Positions 38,202 through 50,117 of a stretch of 64,000 nucleotides of DNA are shown here, one piece after another. The translations under genes and the position numbers were made by a program. Position 1 is the first letter of the stretch, and each line of letters starts with the position of its first letter. Origin of the DNA: an uncultured beta proteobacterium (GTDB lineage Bacteria; Pseudomonadota; Gammaproteobacteria; Burkholderiales; Burkholderiaceae_C); assembly GCA_903832285.1 (NCBI GenBank), contig CAILAY010000020.1, positions 26,805 to 90,804 on the forward strand, written 5' to 3'. The notes under the pieces were generated by a model that searched no databases, was not told where the DNA came from, and saw only the letters and a list, made by a program, of their open reading frames with translations.

Positions 38202-38738
38202 ATGTCACTCGATAACGTCACCCCTGGAAAAAACGTCCCCGAATCCTTCAACGTCATCATCGAAATCCCGATGAATGCCGACCCCGTGAAGTACGAGGTG
38301 GACAAGGCCACAGGTGCCATCTTCGTGGACCGTTTCATGAGTACGGCGATGCACTATCCCACCAACTACGGCTACGTTCCCAAGACCATTTCAGGCGACG
38401 GTGACCCGGTGGACGTGCTGGTGATTACGCCTGTGCCGCTGATCCCGGGGGTCGTGGTGCCGTGCCGGGCCATCGGCATCCTGAAGATGGAGGACGAAGC
38501 GGGACAGGACGGCAAGGTGCTGGCCGTTCCGATCGACAAGGTGCTGTCGCTCTATACACGCTGGCAGAAACCCGACGACTTGAGTCCGGTGCGCCTGAAA
38601 ACCATTGCCCACTTCTTCGAGCACTACAAGGATCTGGAAGACGGCAAATGGGTCAAGATCCTGGGCTGGGAAGGCCCCGAGTCGGCGCGCCAGGAAATCA
38701 TGGACGGCATCGCCAACTACCAAAAGGATCATTCCTGA
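38202..38738 (+). CDS. ppa: soluble inorganic pyrophosphatase (family I)
   Basis: A 178-residue cytosolic enzyme that hydrolyses PPi to phosphate with Mg2+. Motifs: [44 protein letters not shown] (the metal-binding aspartates) and [14 protein letters not shown] near the C-terminus. The ATG at 38202 is chosen because homologues start there; the longer frame runs through the upstream repeat. A GGGACAG-type repeat begins four bases after the stop. Confidence 0.97.
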   Translation: MSLDNVTPGKNVPESFNVIIEIPMNADPVKYEVDKATGAIFVDRFMSTAMHYPTNYGYVPKTISGDGDPVDVLVITPVPLIPGVVVPCRAIGILKMEDEAGQDGKVLAVPIDKVLSLYTRWQKPDDLSPVRLKTIAHFFEHYKDLEDGKWVKILGWEGPESARQEIMDGIANYQKDHS

Positions 38739-38741
38739 AAC

Positions 38742-38805
38742 CTTGTGGGACAGTCCGCAGCGACACGAAGTGCGCCAGTTCTGTCCTCAACTGATCAGGG
38801 GTCAG
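38742..38805 (+). repeat. REP-like repeat, GGGACAG type, copy B
   Basis: Structure CTTGTGGGACAG ... TTCTGTCCTCAACTGATCAGGGGTCAG. It keeps the GGGACAG / CTGTCC ends and the CTGTCCTCAACTGAT block of copy A but differs in the middle. It lies between the ppa stop and the 3' end of the convergent EF-G-like gene. Confidence 0.55.
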
Positions 38806-38806
38806 T

Positions 38807-40864
38807 TCACTCGTCCTCCATCACGGCCGTTCGATGCAGTGATGCCAGTTTGAGCTGCGTGGCCGGTGGCACCTGGGCGTAGTGTGAAAACGCAATGCTG
38901 TACGAGCCTTGACCACCGGTCAATGACTTCAACCGCGACTGGTATTCGTCGAGTTCTGCCAATGGCACGAGGGCGCTGATGGCCACGGAGGCCAGACCCC
39001 GTGGTTGCGTTCCCGTGACCTGGCCGCGCTTTGCTGCCAGGTCACCGGTCAGGTCACCGATAGCCTGCTCCGGTGCCAGCACGTCAATGTCCACCAGCGG
39101 TTCCAGCACGATCGGCTTCGCGGCCCGGATGGCGTCGATAGTGGCCTTTCTGCCAGCGGCTACGAAGGCGATTTCCTTGCCGTCGACGGCATGAGTTTTT
39201 CCGTCGTACACAGTGACCCGCAGGTCGTGCACCGGGAAGCCCGCTACCACGCCATCGGAGAGCGCCTGGCGCACACCCTTTTCCACCGCTGGAATGAAGA
39301 CACCCGGAATGGCGCCACCCTTGACCACGTCCACAAACTCGAAACCGGCGCCACGTTCCAGTGGTTCGATGCGCAAGGAGACTTCGCCAAATTGGCCCGC
39401 GCCACCGCTTTGCTTCTTGTGTCGGCAATGGCCCTCGGCGTGGGACGTGATGGTCTCTCGATAGGCGATCTGTGGTGGCGTGCAGTCCAACTCCAGCTTG
39501 AACTGCTGCTGCAGACGCGCAAGTTTTGCGCGCAGGTGCATTTCGCCCAGACCTCGAATCACTGTTTCGTTGGTGACCGGGTGCCGCTCCACCTTGAAAC
39601 AGGGATCCTCCAATTCGAGTTTGTGCAGCACGTCGAATAGCCGCTGCTCATCGCCCTTGCGCCGCGTCTGCACCGCCAGACCCTGCATCGGCAGCGGAAA
39701 CTCCAACGGTTTGAGGTGGATATGGTCTTCGTCGTGCGAGTCGTGCAGCACGCTGTCGAATGAAAGCTCTTCCACCTTGGCCACAGCGCCGACTTCGCCC
39801 GGTACAAGGGCCTCGACCTCGACATATTCCTTACCCTGCAACTGGTACAAGTGGCTGACCTTGAAGGCGCGCCGTGAGTCGCCGACGAACAACTGGGCGT
39901 CGCGGCGCACGGTGCCCTGATGCACCCGAAAGACGCCCATCTTGCCCATGAAAGGGTCGCTGATGATCTTGAAGACGTGCGCCAGCACATGCTTTTCTGG
40001 ATCGGCGTCGGCATGAAATGCCACGGCCTCTGAGTTGTCGGGATTGCCCCGATAAAAGGGCGCCGCATTGCCCTCCAGCGGACTCGGAGCCAGTTGTGCC
40101 AATGCGTTCAGCAATTGCGCCACACCGGCACCGGTTTTGGCCGACACGAACAGTATCGGAATCAGATGGCCGGCGCGCAGCGCGCGTTCAAATGGCGCAT
40201 GCAATTCGTCCGGATTCGGGTCGGACCCTTCTTCCAGATAACGCGCCAGCAGGCTTTCGTCTTCCTCCACGATCTGGTCGATGAGCGCGCGATGCGCTGC
40301 GGCGATGGAGGCGAAGTCGCTCTCGCCATGATCATGGCCCAGCAATTCGACCACCTCCTGCCCGTGTTTTGCCGGCAGGTCCAACAGCAGGCATTCGCGT
40401 CCGAAACGCTCGCGCATATCGGACACCAGTTGCGGCAGATCGACGTTGTCGGCGTCGATCTTGTTCACCACGATCATGCGACACAAGCCGCGCGCAGCGG
40501 CCAGCCTCATCATGCGTTCGGTGGTGAGTTCGATTCCGGTTTGCGCATTGACCACAATCAGCGCCGTGTCCACCGCTGCCAGCGCGCCCAGCGCCTGCCC
40601 CGCGAAGTCGGGGAAGCCGGGGGTGTCGATAAGTTGCAGCTGCGCGCCCTTCCAGGCGAGGCCGACCAGGGCCGAATTGATCGAGTGACCCAGGTCTTTT
40701 TCCTGTGGGTCGAAGTCGCAGACGGTGTTGCCCTTTTCAACCGACCCGCGACTGATAATGGCACCAGCGGCAGCCAGCAGCGATTCGACGAGGGTGGTTT
40801 TTCCACAGGCGCCGTGCCCCACCAGGGCCAGGCTACGGATGGAAGCGGTTGGATGCGGGCTCAT
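38807..40864 (-). CDS. elongation factor G-like GTPase (paralogue)
   Basis: A 685-residue translational GTPase with EF-G architecture. P-loop GHGACGKTT is near residue 17, DTPG near residue 80, NKID near 134, then domains II-V with GGAGQFGEV and GVRQALSDGVVAGFPVHDLRV. Divergence from canonical FusA (for example GxACGKT rather than AHIDAGKT, and a short switch I) and the location away from the str operon mark it as the EF-G-like paralogue group (FusA2-like), not the main EF-G. Possible roles are ribosome recycling or stress translation; not determined from sequence. Confidence 0.88.
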   Translation of the reverse strand: MSPHPTASIRSLALVGHGACGKTTLVESLLAAAGAIISRGSVEKGNTVCDFDPQEKDLGHSINSALVGLAWKGAQLQLIDTPGFPDFAGQALGALAAVDTALIVVNAQTGIELTTERMMRLAAARGLCRMIVVNKIDADNVDLPQLVSDMRERFGRECLLLDLPAKHGQEVVELLGHDHGESDFASIAAAHRALIDQIVEEDESLLARYLEEGSDPNPDELHAPFERALRAGHLIPILFVSAKTGAGVAQLLNALAQLAPSPLEGNAAPFYRGNPDNSEAVAFHADADPEKHVLAHVFKIISDPFMGKMGVFRVHQGTVRRDAQLFVGDSRRAFKVSHLYQLQGKEYVEVEALVPGEVGAVAKVEELSFDSVLHDSHDEDHIHLKPLEFPLPMQGLAVQTRRKGDEQRLFDVLHKLELEDPCFKVERHPVTNETVIRGLGEMHLRAKLARLQQQFKLELDCTPPQIAYRETITSHAEGHCRHKKQSGGAGQFGEVSLRIEPLERGAGFEFVDVVKGGAIPGVFIPAVEKGVRQALSDGVVAGFPVHDLRVTVYDGKTHAVDGKEIAFVAAGRKATIDAIRAAKPIVLEPLVDIDVLAPEQAIGDLTGDLAAKRGQVTGTQPRGLASVAISALVPLAELDEYQSRLKSLTGGQGSYSIAFSHYAQVPPATQLKLASLHRTAVMEDE

Positions 40865-41211
40865 AAGTCTCCCTCATGAAATGCTGAATTGAAGCATGCA
40901 ATGTCAGCGATTAAGTAGCTGCGAGCGATCCGCGGCAACACCTTGTGATCGAACCTCCTGCGTGAACGCCAGATTCTAGCGCTCGGTCTGAGTGCCAGCA
41001 TCCATTGAGTGCTCGCAACTGCTCGGTAGCACCGAGACCCGCACGCAACACAAATTATTGCGTTTCGAGTGTGAAAACTTGCCAAGGTTCACCGTAAACT
41101 TTCCGATAAGCCATTGGCACAGTCATACGTGACTGGACCATGATTTGCCTTGATGATTGGCATGGATAATGGCGATACCATTCGCTGACAAATCACATAT
41201 AGGAGTGACAC
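40865..41211. other. intergenic region upstream of chemoreceptor gene
   Basis: A 347-bp gap between the divergent EF-G-like and chemoreceptor genes. A CCGATAA at 41102-41108 recalls a sigma-28 -10 element, but no TAAA stands at the right distance. TTGCCT-N16-TAATGG (about 41149-41176) would suit sigma-70. The chemoreceptor GTG start has AGGAG about seven bases upstream. No gene is seen. Confidence 0.4.
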
Positions 41212-42984
41212 GTGAACTTTTTATCTGACATGAAGATCGGCACCCGTTTGGGACTTGGATTCGGCATTGTCACTTTGATGCTCATGGCCATCGCCGCGAT
41301 CGGCATCAGCCGGATCAACGCGGTGGATCACAACACCGAGATCATCCTGCACGACCGGTACGTCAAGGTTGCCCTCAGCCAGGAACTTGAAAATGAAGTC
41401 AATAAGCAATCACGCGCCCTGCGAACGGCAATGATTGCGGCCGATGCCGCGGTGGTTAAGAGCGAATTGGAGAAGATTGAAGTTTCCGCGCCGCTCGTTG
41501 CGAAGATCGTTGAAAAACTCGAAGCCATCATTCAAACCGACAAGGGTAAAGCGGCGCTCAAGGCCCTGGAGGAGGCGCGGCGAAACTTCAAACTGCACGA
41601 GCATGACCTGGTCGAGATGATCAAGAATGGCAAAGTGGATGAGGGGCGCGTCTATCTTGTCAAGAATATGCTGGCGCCTCAGACCGCTTACCTTTCGGCG
41701 ATCGATGCCTTCCAGGATACGCAGACTCAGGGCATGGAACAGTTTGGCGAAGAGGCTGCGGCCCTGACCCGAAGCACCAACGTTTTTATGCTGACGCTTG
41801 CGGCGCTTGCGACCTTTGTGGCACTTGGGATTGGCTACTGGCTTACAAGATCCATTACTCGACCCGTGGACCAGGCGCTTCGAATCGCCGAAACAGTCGC
41901 GGGCGGAGACCTGACAAGCCATATCGAGGTATCCCATTCCGACGAAACGGGGTTGCTGCTTGCAGCGCTCAAGCGCATGCAGGAAAGCCTGGCGGCGGTC
42001 GTGACCACGGTGCGCCAGGGATCGGAGGGCGTCGCGACGGCCAGCGCGCAAATCGCCTCGGGCAATCACGACCTTTCCAGTCGCACAGAGAGCCAGGCCA
42101 GCGCTTTGGAACAAACCGCAGCGTCCATGGAAGAACTCAGTTCGACGGTGAAGCAAAACGCGGACAACGCCCGGCAGGCGAACCAGTTGGCCATGAGCGC
42201 CAGCAGCGTGGCCGTCAAGGGCGGCGAGGTCGTGGGTCAGGTGGTGGAAACCATGAAAGGCATCAACGACGCGTCCAAGAAGATTTCGGACATCATCAGT
42301 GTCATCGACGGCATCGCCTTCCAGACCAATATCCTGGCGCTCAATGCGGCAGTGGAAGCGGCTCGGGCCGGTGAGCAGGGTCGGGGCTTTGCGGTGGTGG
42401 CAAGTGAAGTGCGCAGCCTGGCCGGGCGCAGCGCCGAGGCCGCCAAGGAAATCAAGGCGCTGATCTCCGCCAGCGTGGAGCGTGTGGACCAGGGCACGGT
42501 GCTGGTGGACCAGGCGGGAACCACGATGCAGGAGGTGGTGAGCAGCATCCGGCGTGTGACCGATATCATGGGCGAGATCAGCGCCGCCAGCCAGGAGCAG
42601 AGCCTGGGCGTGGCGCAAGTGGGAGAGGCGGTCACTAGCCTGGACCAGACCACGCAGCAAAACGCCGCGCTGGTGGAACAGATGGCTGCCGCTGCCAGCA
42701 GCCTGAACTCACAGGCGGGTGAGTTGGTGCAGGCGGTCGCGGTATTCAAGCTCGCAGCAGGTCAGGGCCGCAGTAATGCAACCCGCGTCGCCAATCGAGT
42801 CGCCGCGCCAAAAATCTACCCCGTCGCTGCGGAAAGGAGGGGTCCGAGTCGTGCACCGGTGACTGCGCTGAAGCCCAAGCCTGCAGCCAAGGTCAATCTG
42901 GCGTCGAATGCGCCCAAGCTGACAGCGAATGCGCCCGCGCCCGCAGCCCCCGCGACCGGAGGTGACGACTGGGAGTCTTTCTGA
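41212..42984 (+). CDS. methyl-accepting chemotaxis protein
   Basis: A 590-residue transmembrane chemoreceptor. The first helix spans about residues 10-31. It is followed by a four-helix-bundle periplasmic sensor of the 4HB_MCP type (to about residue 190), a second helix (about 191-211), HAMP, and the cytoplasmic signalling domain with the conserved hairpin tip [33 protein letters not shown]. The last residues DDWESF match the CheR/CheB-binding pentapeptide pattern, so it belongs to the adaptable class. The ligand is unknown. No che genes are adjacent. Confidence 0.96.
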   Translation: MNFLSDMKIGTRLGLGFGIVTLMLMAIAAIGISRINAVDHNTEIILHDRYVKVALSQELENEVNKQSRALRTAMIAADAAVVKSELEKIEVSAPLVAKIVEKLEAIIQTDKGKAALKALEEARRNFKLHEHDLVEMIKNGKVDEGRVYLVKNMLAPQTAYLSAIDAFQDTQTQGMEQFGEEAAALTRSTNVFMLTLAALATFVALGIGYWLTRSITRPVDQALRIAETVAGGDLTSHIEVSHSDETGLLLAALKRMQESLAAVVTTVRQGSEGVATASAQIASGNHDLSSRTESQASALEQTAASMEELSSTVKQNADNARQANQLAMSASSVAVKGGEVVGQVVETMKGINDASKKISDIISVIDGIAFQTNILALNAAVEAARAGEQGRGFAVVASEVRSLAGRSAEAAKEIKALISASVERVDQGTVLVDQAGTTMQEVVSSIRRVTDIMGEISAASQEQSLGVAQVGEAVTSLDQTTQQNAALVEQMAAAASSLNSQAGELVQAVAVFKLAAGQGRSNATRVANRVAAPKIYPVAAERRGPSRAPVTALKPKPAAKVNLASNAPKLTANAPAPAAPATGGDDWESF

Positions 42985-42987
42985 GGC

Positions 42988-43062
42988 TTTGCGGGACAGA
43001 CCAGGAACTACGCGCAGCGAGTTTTGCTCTGTCCCCAACGTATTGAGATGGCGGGACAGAGC
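42988..43062 (+). repeat. REP-like repeat, GGGACAG type, copy C
   Basis: It begins four bases after the chemoreceptor stop. TTGCGGGACAGACC ... GCTCTGTCCCCAAC ... GGCGGGACAGAGC aligns along its length with the repeat after nirS at 5353. A further GCGGGACAGGGAC follows at about 43094, next to a CTGATCAGGGGT block shared with the copy after ppa. Confidence 0.65.
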
Positions 43063-43109
43063 TGCGCTGACTTCAACTGATCAGGGGTGTCTTGCGGGAC
43101 AGGGACCTT

Positions 43110-44312
43110 TCAGTCCCTCTGCCGTAGCGGGCTGCGCTGGTCCAACTCCTGCAGGTACGATTCGATTCCCTGGCCTTCACGTTCCAGAAAACGTTGCACC
43201 GCATCGGCAAATGCAGGGTGAGCCAGCCAGTGCGCGCTGCTGGTTTTGACCGGCAGCAGTGCACGCGCCATCTTGTGTTCACCCTGGGCGCCGCCTTCAA
43301 AGCGCTGCACGCCGTGATGAATGCACCATTGCAGTGGCTGGTAGTAGCACAGCTCAAAATGCAGGCAGTCCACGCGTTCCAGCGCTCCCCAGTAGCGACC
43401 GTAGGCGACACGGTGCTTCAAGGGATCTGACGGCAGGCAGTCCGACAATCCGATCAGGCTGCTGGCGACAGGCTTGTCATCGCGCTCTGCCACAAAGAGC
43501 AGCCAGTTCTGCGCCATATGCGTTGCCATGGATTGAAAGAAACTGCGATTCAGGTAAGGTGCGTTGCCATGTTCCAGGTAGGTACGTTCGTAACAACAGT
43601 AAAAGAAGTCCCAGTCCTGCGCGCTGATATCTTTGCCCTGCGACCAGCGGATCGCCACACCTGCGTCGCTCACTTTGCGCCGCTCCTGGCGGATCTTCTT
43701 GCGCTTGTCCTGCGTCAGCGCGCACAGGAACTGATCGAAGTCCTTATAGCGGTCGTTATTCCAGTGAAACTGCACGTTGTGGCGCAACATCATTCCGGCC
43801 TGTGCGCAGACGGCTTCATCGTCCTGCGCGATGAACAGCAGGTGCAGCGACGACAGACCCTGATCCTGGCACCACTGCAAGAGCATGTTCAACAGCGCTT
43901 CGCGCGCCGAGTTGTCAATGGCCATGAGTCTGCTGCCGGGAACAGGCGTAAATGGCACGGCGGCCAGCGCCTTGGGATAGTAGGCGAGGCTGTGTTCGGC
44001 ATACGCGTTGGCCCAGGCCCAGTCGAACACGTACTCACCATGGGAATGGGTCTTGAGATACAGGGCGCAAGCAGCGCAAAGTCGCATGACACCTGCGTCA
44101 TCGCATTGCCAGAGTGTCAGGAAGCGTGGTGTCCAACCGGTTTGCGGTACAGCGCAGCCCGTGCGGTGCAAAGCCGCCAGGTATTCATGGCGCAGAAACG
44201 GATTGGGCTGCGATTGAGACGCCAGCAGCGCGTTCCAAGCTTCCGCTGAAACATCCAGAGGCGAATTCAATACCCGAATGACATAATCAAGCTCACCCGC
44301 TTCGCTCTTCAC
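43110..44312 (-). CDS. FemAB-like / GNAT-fold acyltransferase (DUF482, COG3146)
   Basis: A 400-residue cytosolic protein of the DUF482 family, related by fold to GNAT and FemAB aminoacyltransferases. Family blocks include NPFLRHEYLAALHRTGC near the N-terminus, VPGSRLM, DKRKKIRQERRKV in the middle, VDCLHFELCYYQPLQWCIHHG and FEGGAQGEHKMARALLPV. The acceptor is unknown; peptidoglycan-related names are by analogy only. The start codon is GTG. It is convergent with the chemoreceptor gene and divergent from nadE. Confidence 0.85.
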   Translation of the reverse strand: MKSEAGELDYVIRVLNSPLDVSAEAWNALLASQSQPNPFLRHEYLAALHRTGCAVPQTGWTPRFLTLWQCDDAGVMRLCAACALYLKTHSHGEYVFDWAWANAYAEHSLAYYPKALAAVPFTPVPGSRLMAIDNSAREALLNMLLQWCQDQGLSSLHLLFIAQDDEAVCAQAGMMLRHNVQFHWNNDRYKDFDQFLCALTQDKRKKIRQERRKVSDAGVAIRWSQGKDISAQDWDFFYCCYERTYLEHGNAPYLNRSFFQSMATHMAQNWLLFVAERDDKPVASSLIGLSDCLPSDPLKHRVAYGRYWGALERVDCLHFELCYYQPLQWCIHHGVQRFEGGAQGEHKMARALLPVKTSSAHWLAHPAFADAVQRFLEREGQGIESYLQELDQRSPLRQRD

Positions 44313-44405
44313 ACTGCAATCCGTTCATCTTGGCTTTTACCCATGCTGCGGCCCGCCCATTGAAGGTCTGGCACCGGCAGGTCCCACACTTTGACTTGTG
44401 TACTC

Positions 44406-47027
<2,622 letters not shown>

Positions 47028-47031
<4 letters not shown>

Positions 47032-47441
47032 GCCAACCATTTCTGGAGCAGGGCGGCGCCCCAGATGCCCGCACAAAGTATCAAGCTCAACAGTACGGCC
47101 GCGCTGCCCATGTCTTTTGCGCGCTTGGACAAATCGTGCCACTCGGGTCCGATGCGGTCGATCGCCGCTTCAAGTCCGGTGTTGAGCAACTCCACGATCA
47201 AGACCAGCAGCATGGAGCCCGCAAGCAGCGCCGTTTCCACCCAGCCACGACCGAGCCAAAACGACAATGGAAGCGCCACCAGTGCGACTTTGGCTTCTTG
47301 CCGGAATGCCGTTTCATCCCAGCCCGCCTGCAGGCCTTGCAGCGAATAACCGGTGGCGTGCCAAAGGCGGCGCCAGCCGCTGCGCGCTTTCTGTGGATTC
47401 ACGGGGTCAACGCCCGAGGGTGGAGATACATGAGAAGACAT
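47028..47441 (-). CDS. dgkA: diacylglycerol kinase
   Basis: A 137-residue inner-membrane kinase with three hydrophobic helices. Motifs: GWDETAFRQEAKVAL, LIVELLNTGLEAAIDRIGPEWHDLSKRAKDMGSAAVLL, which contains the catalytic glutamates of the E-x7-DR region. It phosphorylates diacylglycerol for lipid recycling. An N-terminal extension of about 35 residues is usual in betaproteobacteria. Upstream of the LOG gene with a 4-bp overlap. Confidence 0.95.
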
Positions 47442-47469
47442 GCATCCATTGTCGCCGAGGAAACAGGCG

Positions 47470-47985
47470 TTATCGTTTGACGGGGGCGCACGAGATCAAT
47501 CGGGTACCGGCAAGGGCGTCATGCCAGAACTGTTGTTGCGGATGAAAGCGGCTCAGGACCGCCCACACGGCGATCCATCCGACCACGATGACAGCCGACT
47601 CTTGGCCAGACAAATGGAAGAGATCAATCACCGCCAGGGGGGGAAGAAACCAAAACCAACTCAGCAGGTAACGGCCCAACGCACGCCACTGCGTCAAGCT
47701 TCTCCCCTTTGTGTCGACCAGCCGAATGTGCCAGGTCTTCATGGCAAGGGTTTGCCCCCGGGACCAGAACCAGGTGAAGTAAATGCCGAACACAACAAAA
47801 AGAAAGGCCTGCAATGCGTTCCGGTTGTTCATGGCATTGCGGGTCTGGCTCAGCGTGCCAAACAGGTAAGCCGCAACAAAAAATACACCGAACAAAAGCA
47901 AACCTTCGTACAGCAGGCAAGCCAGGCGCCGACGCAGACTCGGCGCAATCAGCGGAATGGAGGAAACCGGAACGCGGTCGGACAT
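47470..47985 (-). CDS. RDD family membrane protein
   Basis: A 171-residue protein with about four hydrophobic helices and RDD features: RRRLACLLYEGLLLFGV near the N-terminus (Arg then acidic residue) and TWHIRLVDTKGR before the last helices. The function of the family is unknown; some are linked to ion transport. The ATG at 47985 is preferred over 48012. Last in the minus-strand run ECF sigma - DUF3619 - DUF3106 - RDD. Confidence 0.85.
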   Translation of the reverse strand: MSDRVPVSSIPLIAPSLRRRLACLLYEGLLLFGVFFVAAYLFGTLSQTRNAMNNRNALQAFLFVVFGIYFTWFWSRGQTLAMKTWHIRLVDTKGRSLTQWRALGRYLLSWFWFLPPLAVIDLFHLSGQESAVIVVGWIAVWAVLSRFHPQQQFWHDALAGTRLISCAPVKR

Positions 47986-48020
47986 GACAGGGCAACAGCG
48001 GCCTGTAAACACTGGCGGGA

Positions 48021-48785
48021 TCAGTCCGCGGAGCTCAAATTGGGCGCCGCCACAGAAGGAACGGTTGCCGACTGCGGCGCCGATGCGGCGGCGGACGCCG
48101 TCAAAGGCCTCTCGGTACGTGGCAAAAGAGTCTTCTGGTCGACTTTATGGGTTGCGGCGGCAATTTTCTGACCAGGCTTGGCAGATCTCGGCGAGGTTGG
48201 CACCAAGGTCAGTTTTTCGGCTGCGTCGGGTTTGACAACCGAGGCAGCACCCTTTTGGGCCGGCTGCTTGCTGGCCAACTTATTCTTTTCCTCCGGGCTA
48301 AGCGCCTGATAGGCTTGCCACTTTTCCTGCTTTTCGGCAGGGGAAATGGTCTTGGCCTGGGCGTAATTCAGGCGTGCCTGGGTGCGTTGCTGTGAGCTGA
48401 GCGTGACCCACTCCGTCATTCTGCCCTGCAGCTTGGCCTGCTCCGCGCCAGGCATGCTGGGGTAATTCTTCGACAGTACCAGCCACTTGCGCTTTTGGGC
48501 CTCGCTCAGGCCACCCCAGTGGCTGTGTAGCGGCTGCAGTGCCAGTTGTTGGGCGGGAGTCAGTTCAGTCCACTGCGGGCGCGAAACGAGGCTGCTGTCA
48601 GGCTTAGGGGCTGATGCACGTGACGATGCGGGGGCGCTTGAATGGACCGACGGCTTGGGTGGACTGACGGACCCTGGCGTCTCGCCCGCAGCGACCCAGT
48701 TTGCCATCGCCACCAGCAGCGCAGCACCTGGAATCATCCATTGCGCCCTGTGCAGGCGCACCATCACGAACAGCCGCTTGCGCAT
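48021..48785 (-). CDS. DUF3106 domain protein
   Basis: A 254-residue exported or membrane-anchored protein. The hydrophobic segment (about residues 16-34) is followed by a Ser/Pro-rich linker and the DUF3106 region, which repeats WxxL and LxxEQKxKW-like blocks (WTELTPAQQLALQPL, LSEAQKRKWLVLSKNYPSM, MTEWVTLSSQQRTQARLNY, LSPEEKNKL). The function is unknown. This domain occurs regularly behind DUF3619 and an ECF sigma factor gene in Burkholderiales, suggesting an envelope-stress unit. Confidence 0.85.
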   Translation of the reverse strand: MRKRLFVMVRLHRAQWMIPGAALLVAMANWVAAGETPGSVSPPKPSVHSSAPASSRASAPKPDSSLVSRPQWTELTPAQQLALQPLHSHWGGLSEAQKRKWLVLSKNYPSMPGAEQAKLQGRMTEWVTLSSQQRTQARLNYAQAKTISPAEKQEKWQAYQALSPEEKNKLASKQPAQKGAASVVKPDAAEKLTLVPTSPRSAKPGQKIAAATHKVDQKTLLPRTERPLTASAAASAPQSATVPSVAAPNLSSAD

Positions 48786-48799
48786 ACCGGGTGTGAGTT

Positions 48800-49237
48800 C
48801 TAACGAGCCTGATCCTGGCCTGCCTTGAGGAAGTTGACGAAGCCCGGATCAGCGTAAGCTGATGGCGGTAATTCGTCAGTCAGGATGGCTGAATCGACTT
48901 CAGCAACCTCATCGGCACGGTATTGGTCTTGCACCACGTTGATGCTGACCAAGCCCATCGCCAGAACCACCAGGGGAACGGCAGATACCAGACGGCTCCA
49001 CCAATTGAGACCTTCGTCGCCGAAGGTGAGGGCGGCCGCGCCGCCGGAATTGACCGATACAGCGGCGGTCCGGGTGACAGTGATTTTGCGCTTGGATAGC
49101 GCTTGCATGCGCGCAGCGCGCAGACGTTCCGAGACCTCGTATGGCAGATCAGCCGTGGCGCCCGACAGTCGGGCTGCCAACTTCAGACCATACTGATTTT
49201 GCAAATTTTCCGTGCGTCGGTGGAGTGAGTCAGTCAT
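48800..49237 (-). CDS. DUF3619 family membrane protein, possible sigma-factor partner
   Basis: A 145-residue protein with a cytoplasmic N-terminus (about 80 residues, ending near KITVTRTAAV), one membrane helix (about residues 84-105) and a short C-terminal tail. The topology and position right behind an ECF sigma factor (ATGA overlap 49234-49237) are those of an anti-sigma factor, although the classic ZAS motif is not visible. Role inferred from context. Confidence 0.75.
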   Translation of the reverse strand: MTDSLHRRTENLQNQYGLKLAARLSGATADLPYEVSERLRAARMQALSKRKITVTRTAAVSVNSGGAAALTFGDEGLNWWSRLVSAVPLVVLAMGLVSINVVQDQYRADEVAEVDSAILTDELPPSAYADPGFVNFLKAGQDQAR

Positions 49238-49800
49238 AGTCTTATTCCCTTGGCTTTGAGCGCAGCACTCAGCGCCTGCGTGGCCCTGAAACAGTGCACC
49301 TTCACGCTGCCCTCAGAGCAGCCCATCGCTGCAGCGGTCTCGGCAACGTCCATCTCCTCCCAGTAACGCATGAGGAAGGCTTCCCGTTGACGCGGCGACA
49401 ACTGCTGCAACTCAGTTTCGATTTCATGCAAGACTTGTGCCCGACTGGTGGTTGTTTCTGCACTCTCGGTACCTTCGGAGTCATTTTCCACCTCCAAAGT
49501 TTCCAAAATATCAAAATCTTCGTCTTCTGCGGCGCTGTGGTAGTCACTGAAGTTGGAAAACAAGGCGTTGCGCGTCTTCTGCCGACGAAACCAGTCCAGG
49601 GTGCAGTTTGACAGGATACGCTGGAACAGCAATGGCAGTTCGGCAGCCGGTTTATCCCCGTAGTGCTCCGCCAACTTCATCATGCTCTCCTGCACGATAT
49701 CCAGTGCGGATTCCTCGTTGCGGACGTGATAGACGGAGCGTTTGAACGCACGTTGTTCCACACCCTTGAGGAATTCTGAGAGTTCTTGTTCTGTGGCCAA
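49234..49800 (-). CDS. ECF-type RNA polymerase sigma factor
   Basis: A 188-residue sigma-70 family protein. Region 2 is near residues 10-75 (NEESALDIVQESMMKLAEHY, then LLFQRILSNCTLDWFRRQK). An acidic spacer follows, then region 4 (LSPRQREAFLMRYWEEMDVAETAAAMGCSEGSVKVHCFRATQAL). The start is placed at the TTG at 49800, giving (M)ATEQELSEFLKG as in homologues; the ORF runs open to 50106 but the extra residues look non-coding. It heads the DUF3619-DUF3106-RDD operon. Confidence 0.85.
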   Translation of the reverse strand: MATEQELSEFLKGVEQRAFKRSVYHVRNEESALDIVQESMMKLAEHYGDKPAAELPLLFQRILSNCTLDWFRRQKTRNALFSNFSDYHSAAEDEDFDILETLEVENDSEGTESAETTTSRAQVLHEIETELQQLSPRQREAFLMRYWEEMDVAETAAAMGCSEGSVKVHCFRATQALSAALKAKGIRL

Positions 49801-50117
49801 GGCGGCGGCTTCCGGTGGTGGAACGACCCCGCCAAGTTCACGGGAACGTGTCGGGAATTTGGGTACTGGCAAATTATCGCATTGCCGCAAAGTGGGCCAA
49901 AAATGACGACGGGCGCAATTCAATCTTGGGAGGTCGCTGAAAATGCTGCGATGCAATGCGATAATCGAGCCGCAAGTCAAAAAAGGCAAAAGGGTCCCGG
50001 TTCGGCGGTTCAACTGTACCGCCCATGGCCGCGACCTCAAGTCCTGCCACCGCTCCACAAGGGTTTGGTGAAGGGGCACCCAAGGTTTTTCGTTAGAGAA
50101 ATTCACAAAGGTTCATC
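49801..50117. other. divergent sigma factor - ilvB intergenic region
   Basis: A 317-bp gap holding the promoters of the ECF operon and of ilvBHC. I looked for a branched-chain-amino-acid leader peptide and attenuator ahead of ilvB and saw neither: short frames lack runs of Ile, Leu or Val codons and there is no terminator hairpin. ilvB has only a weak ribosome site (AAAGG) before its ATG. Confidence 0.4.

Noticed and set aside
41085..41120. Sigma-28 type promoter for the chemoreceptor gene
   Set aside because: CCGATAA is present but TAAA is not at the required distance upstream, so the match is only half a promoter.
49801..50117. Possible leader peptide and attenuator for ilvBHC
   Set aside because: Short frames here lack clusters of Ile, Leu or Val codons, and no terminator-like hairpin with a T run precedes ilvB.
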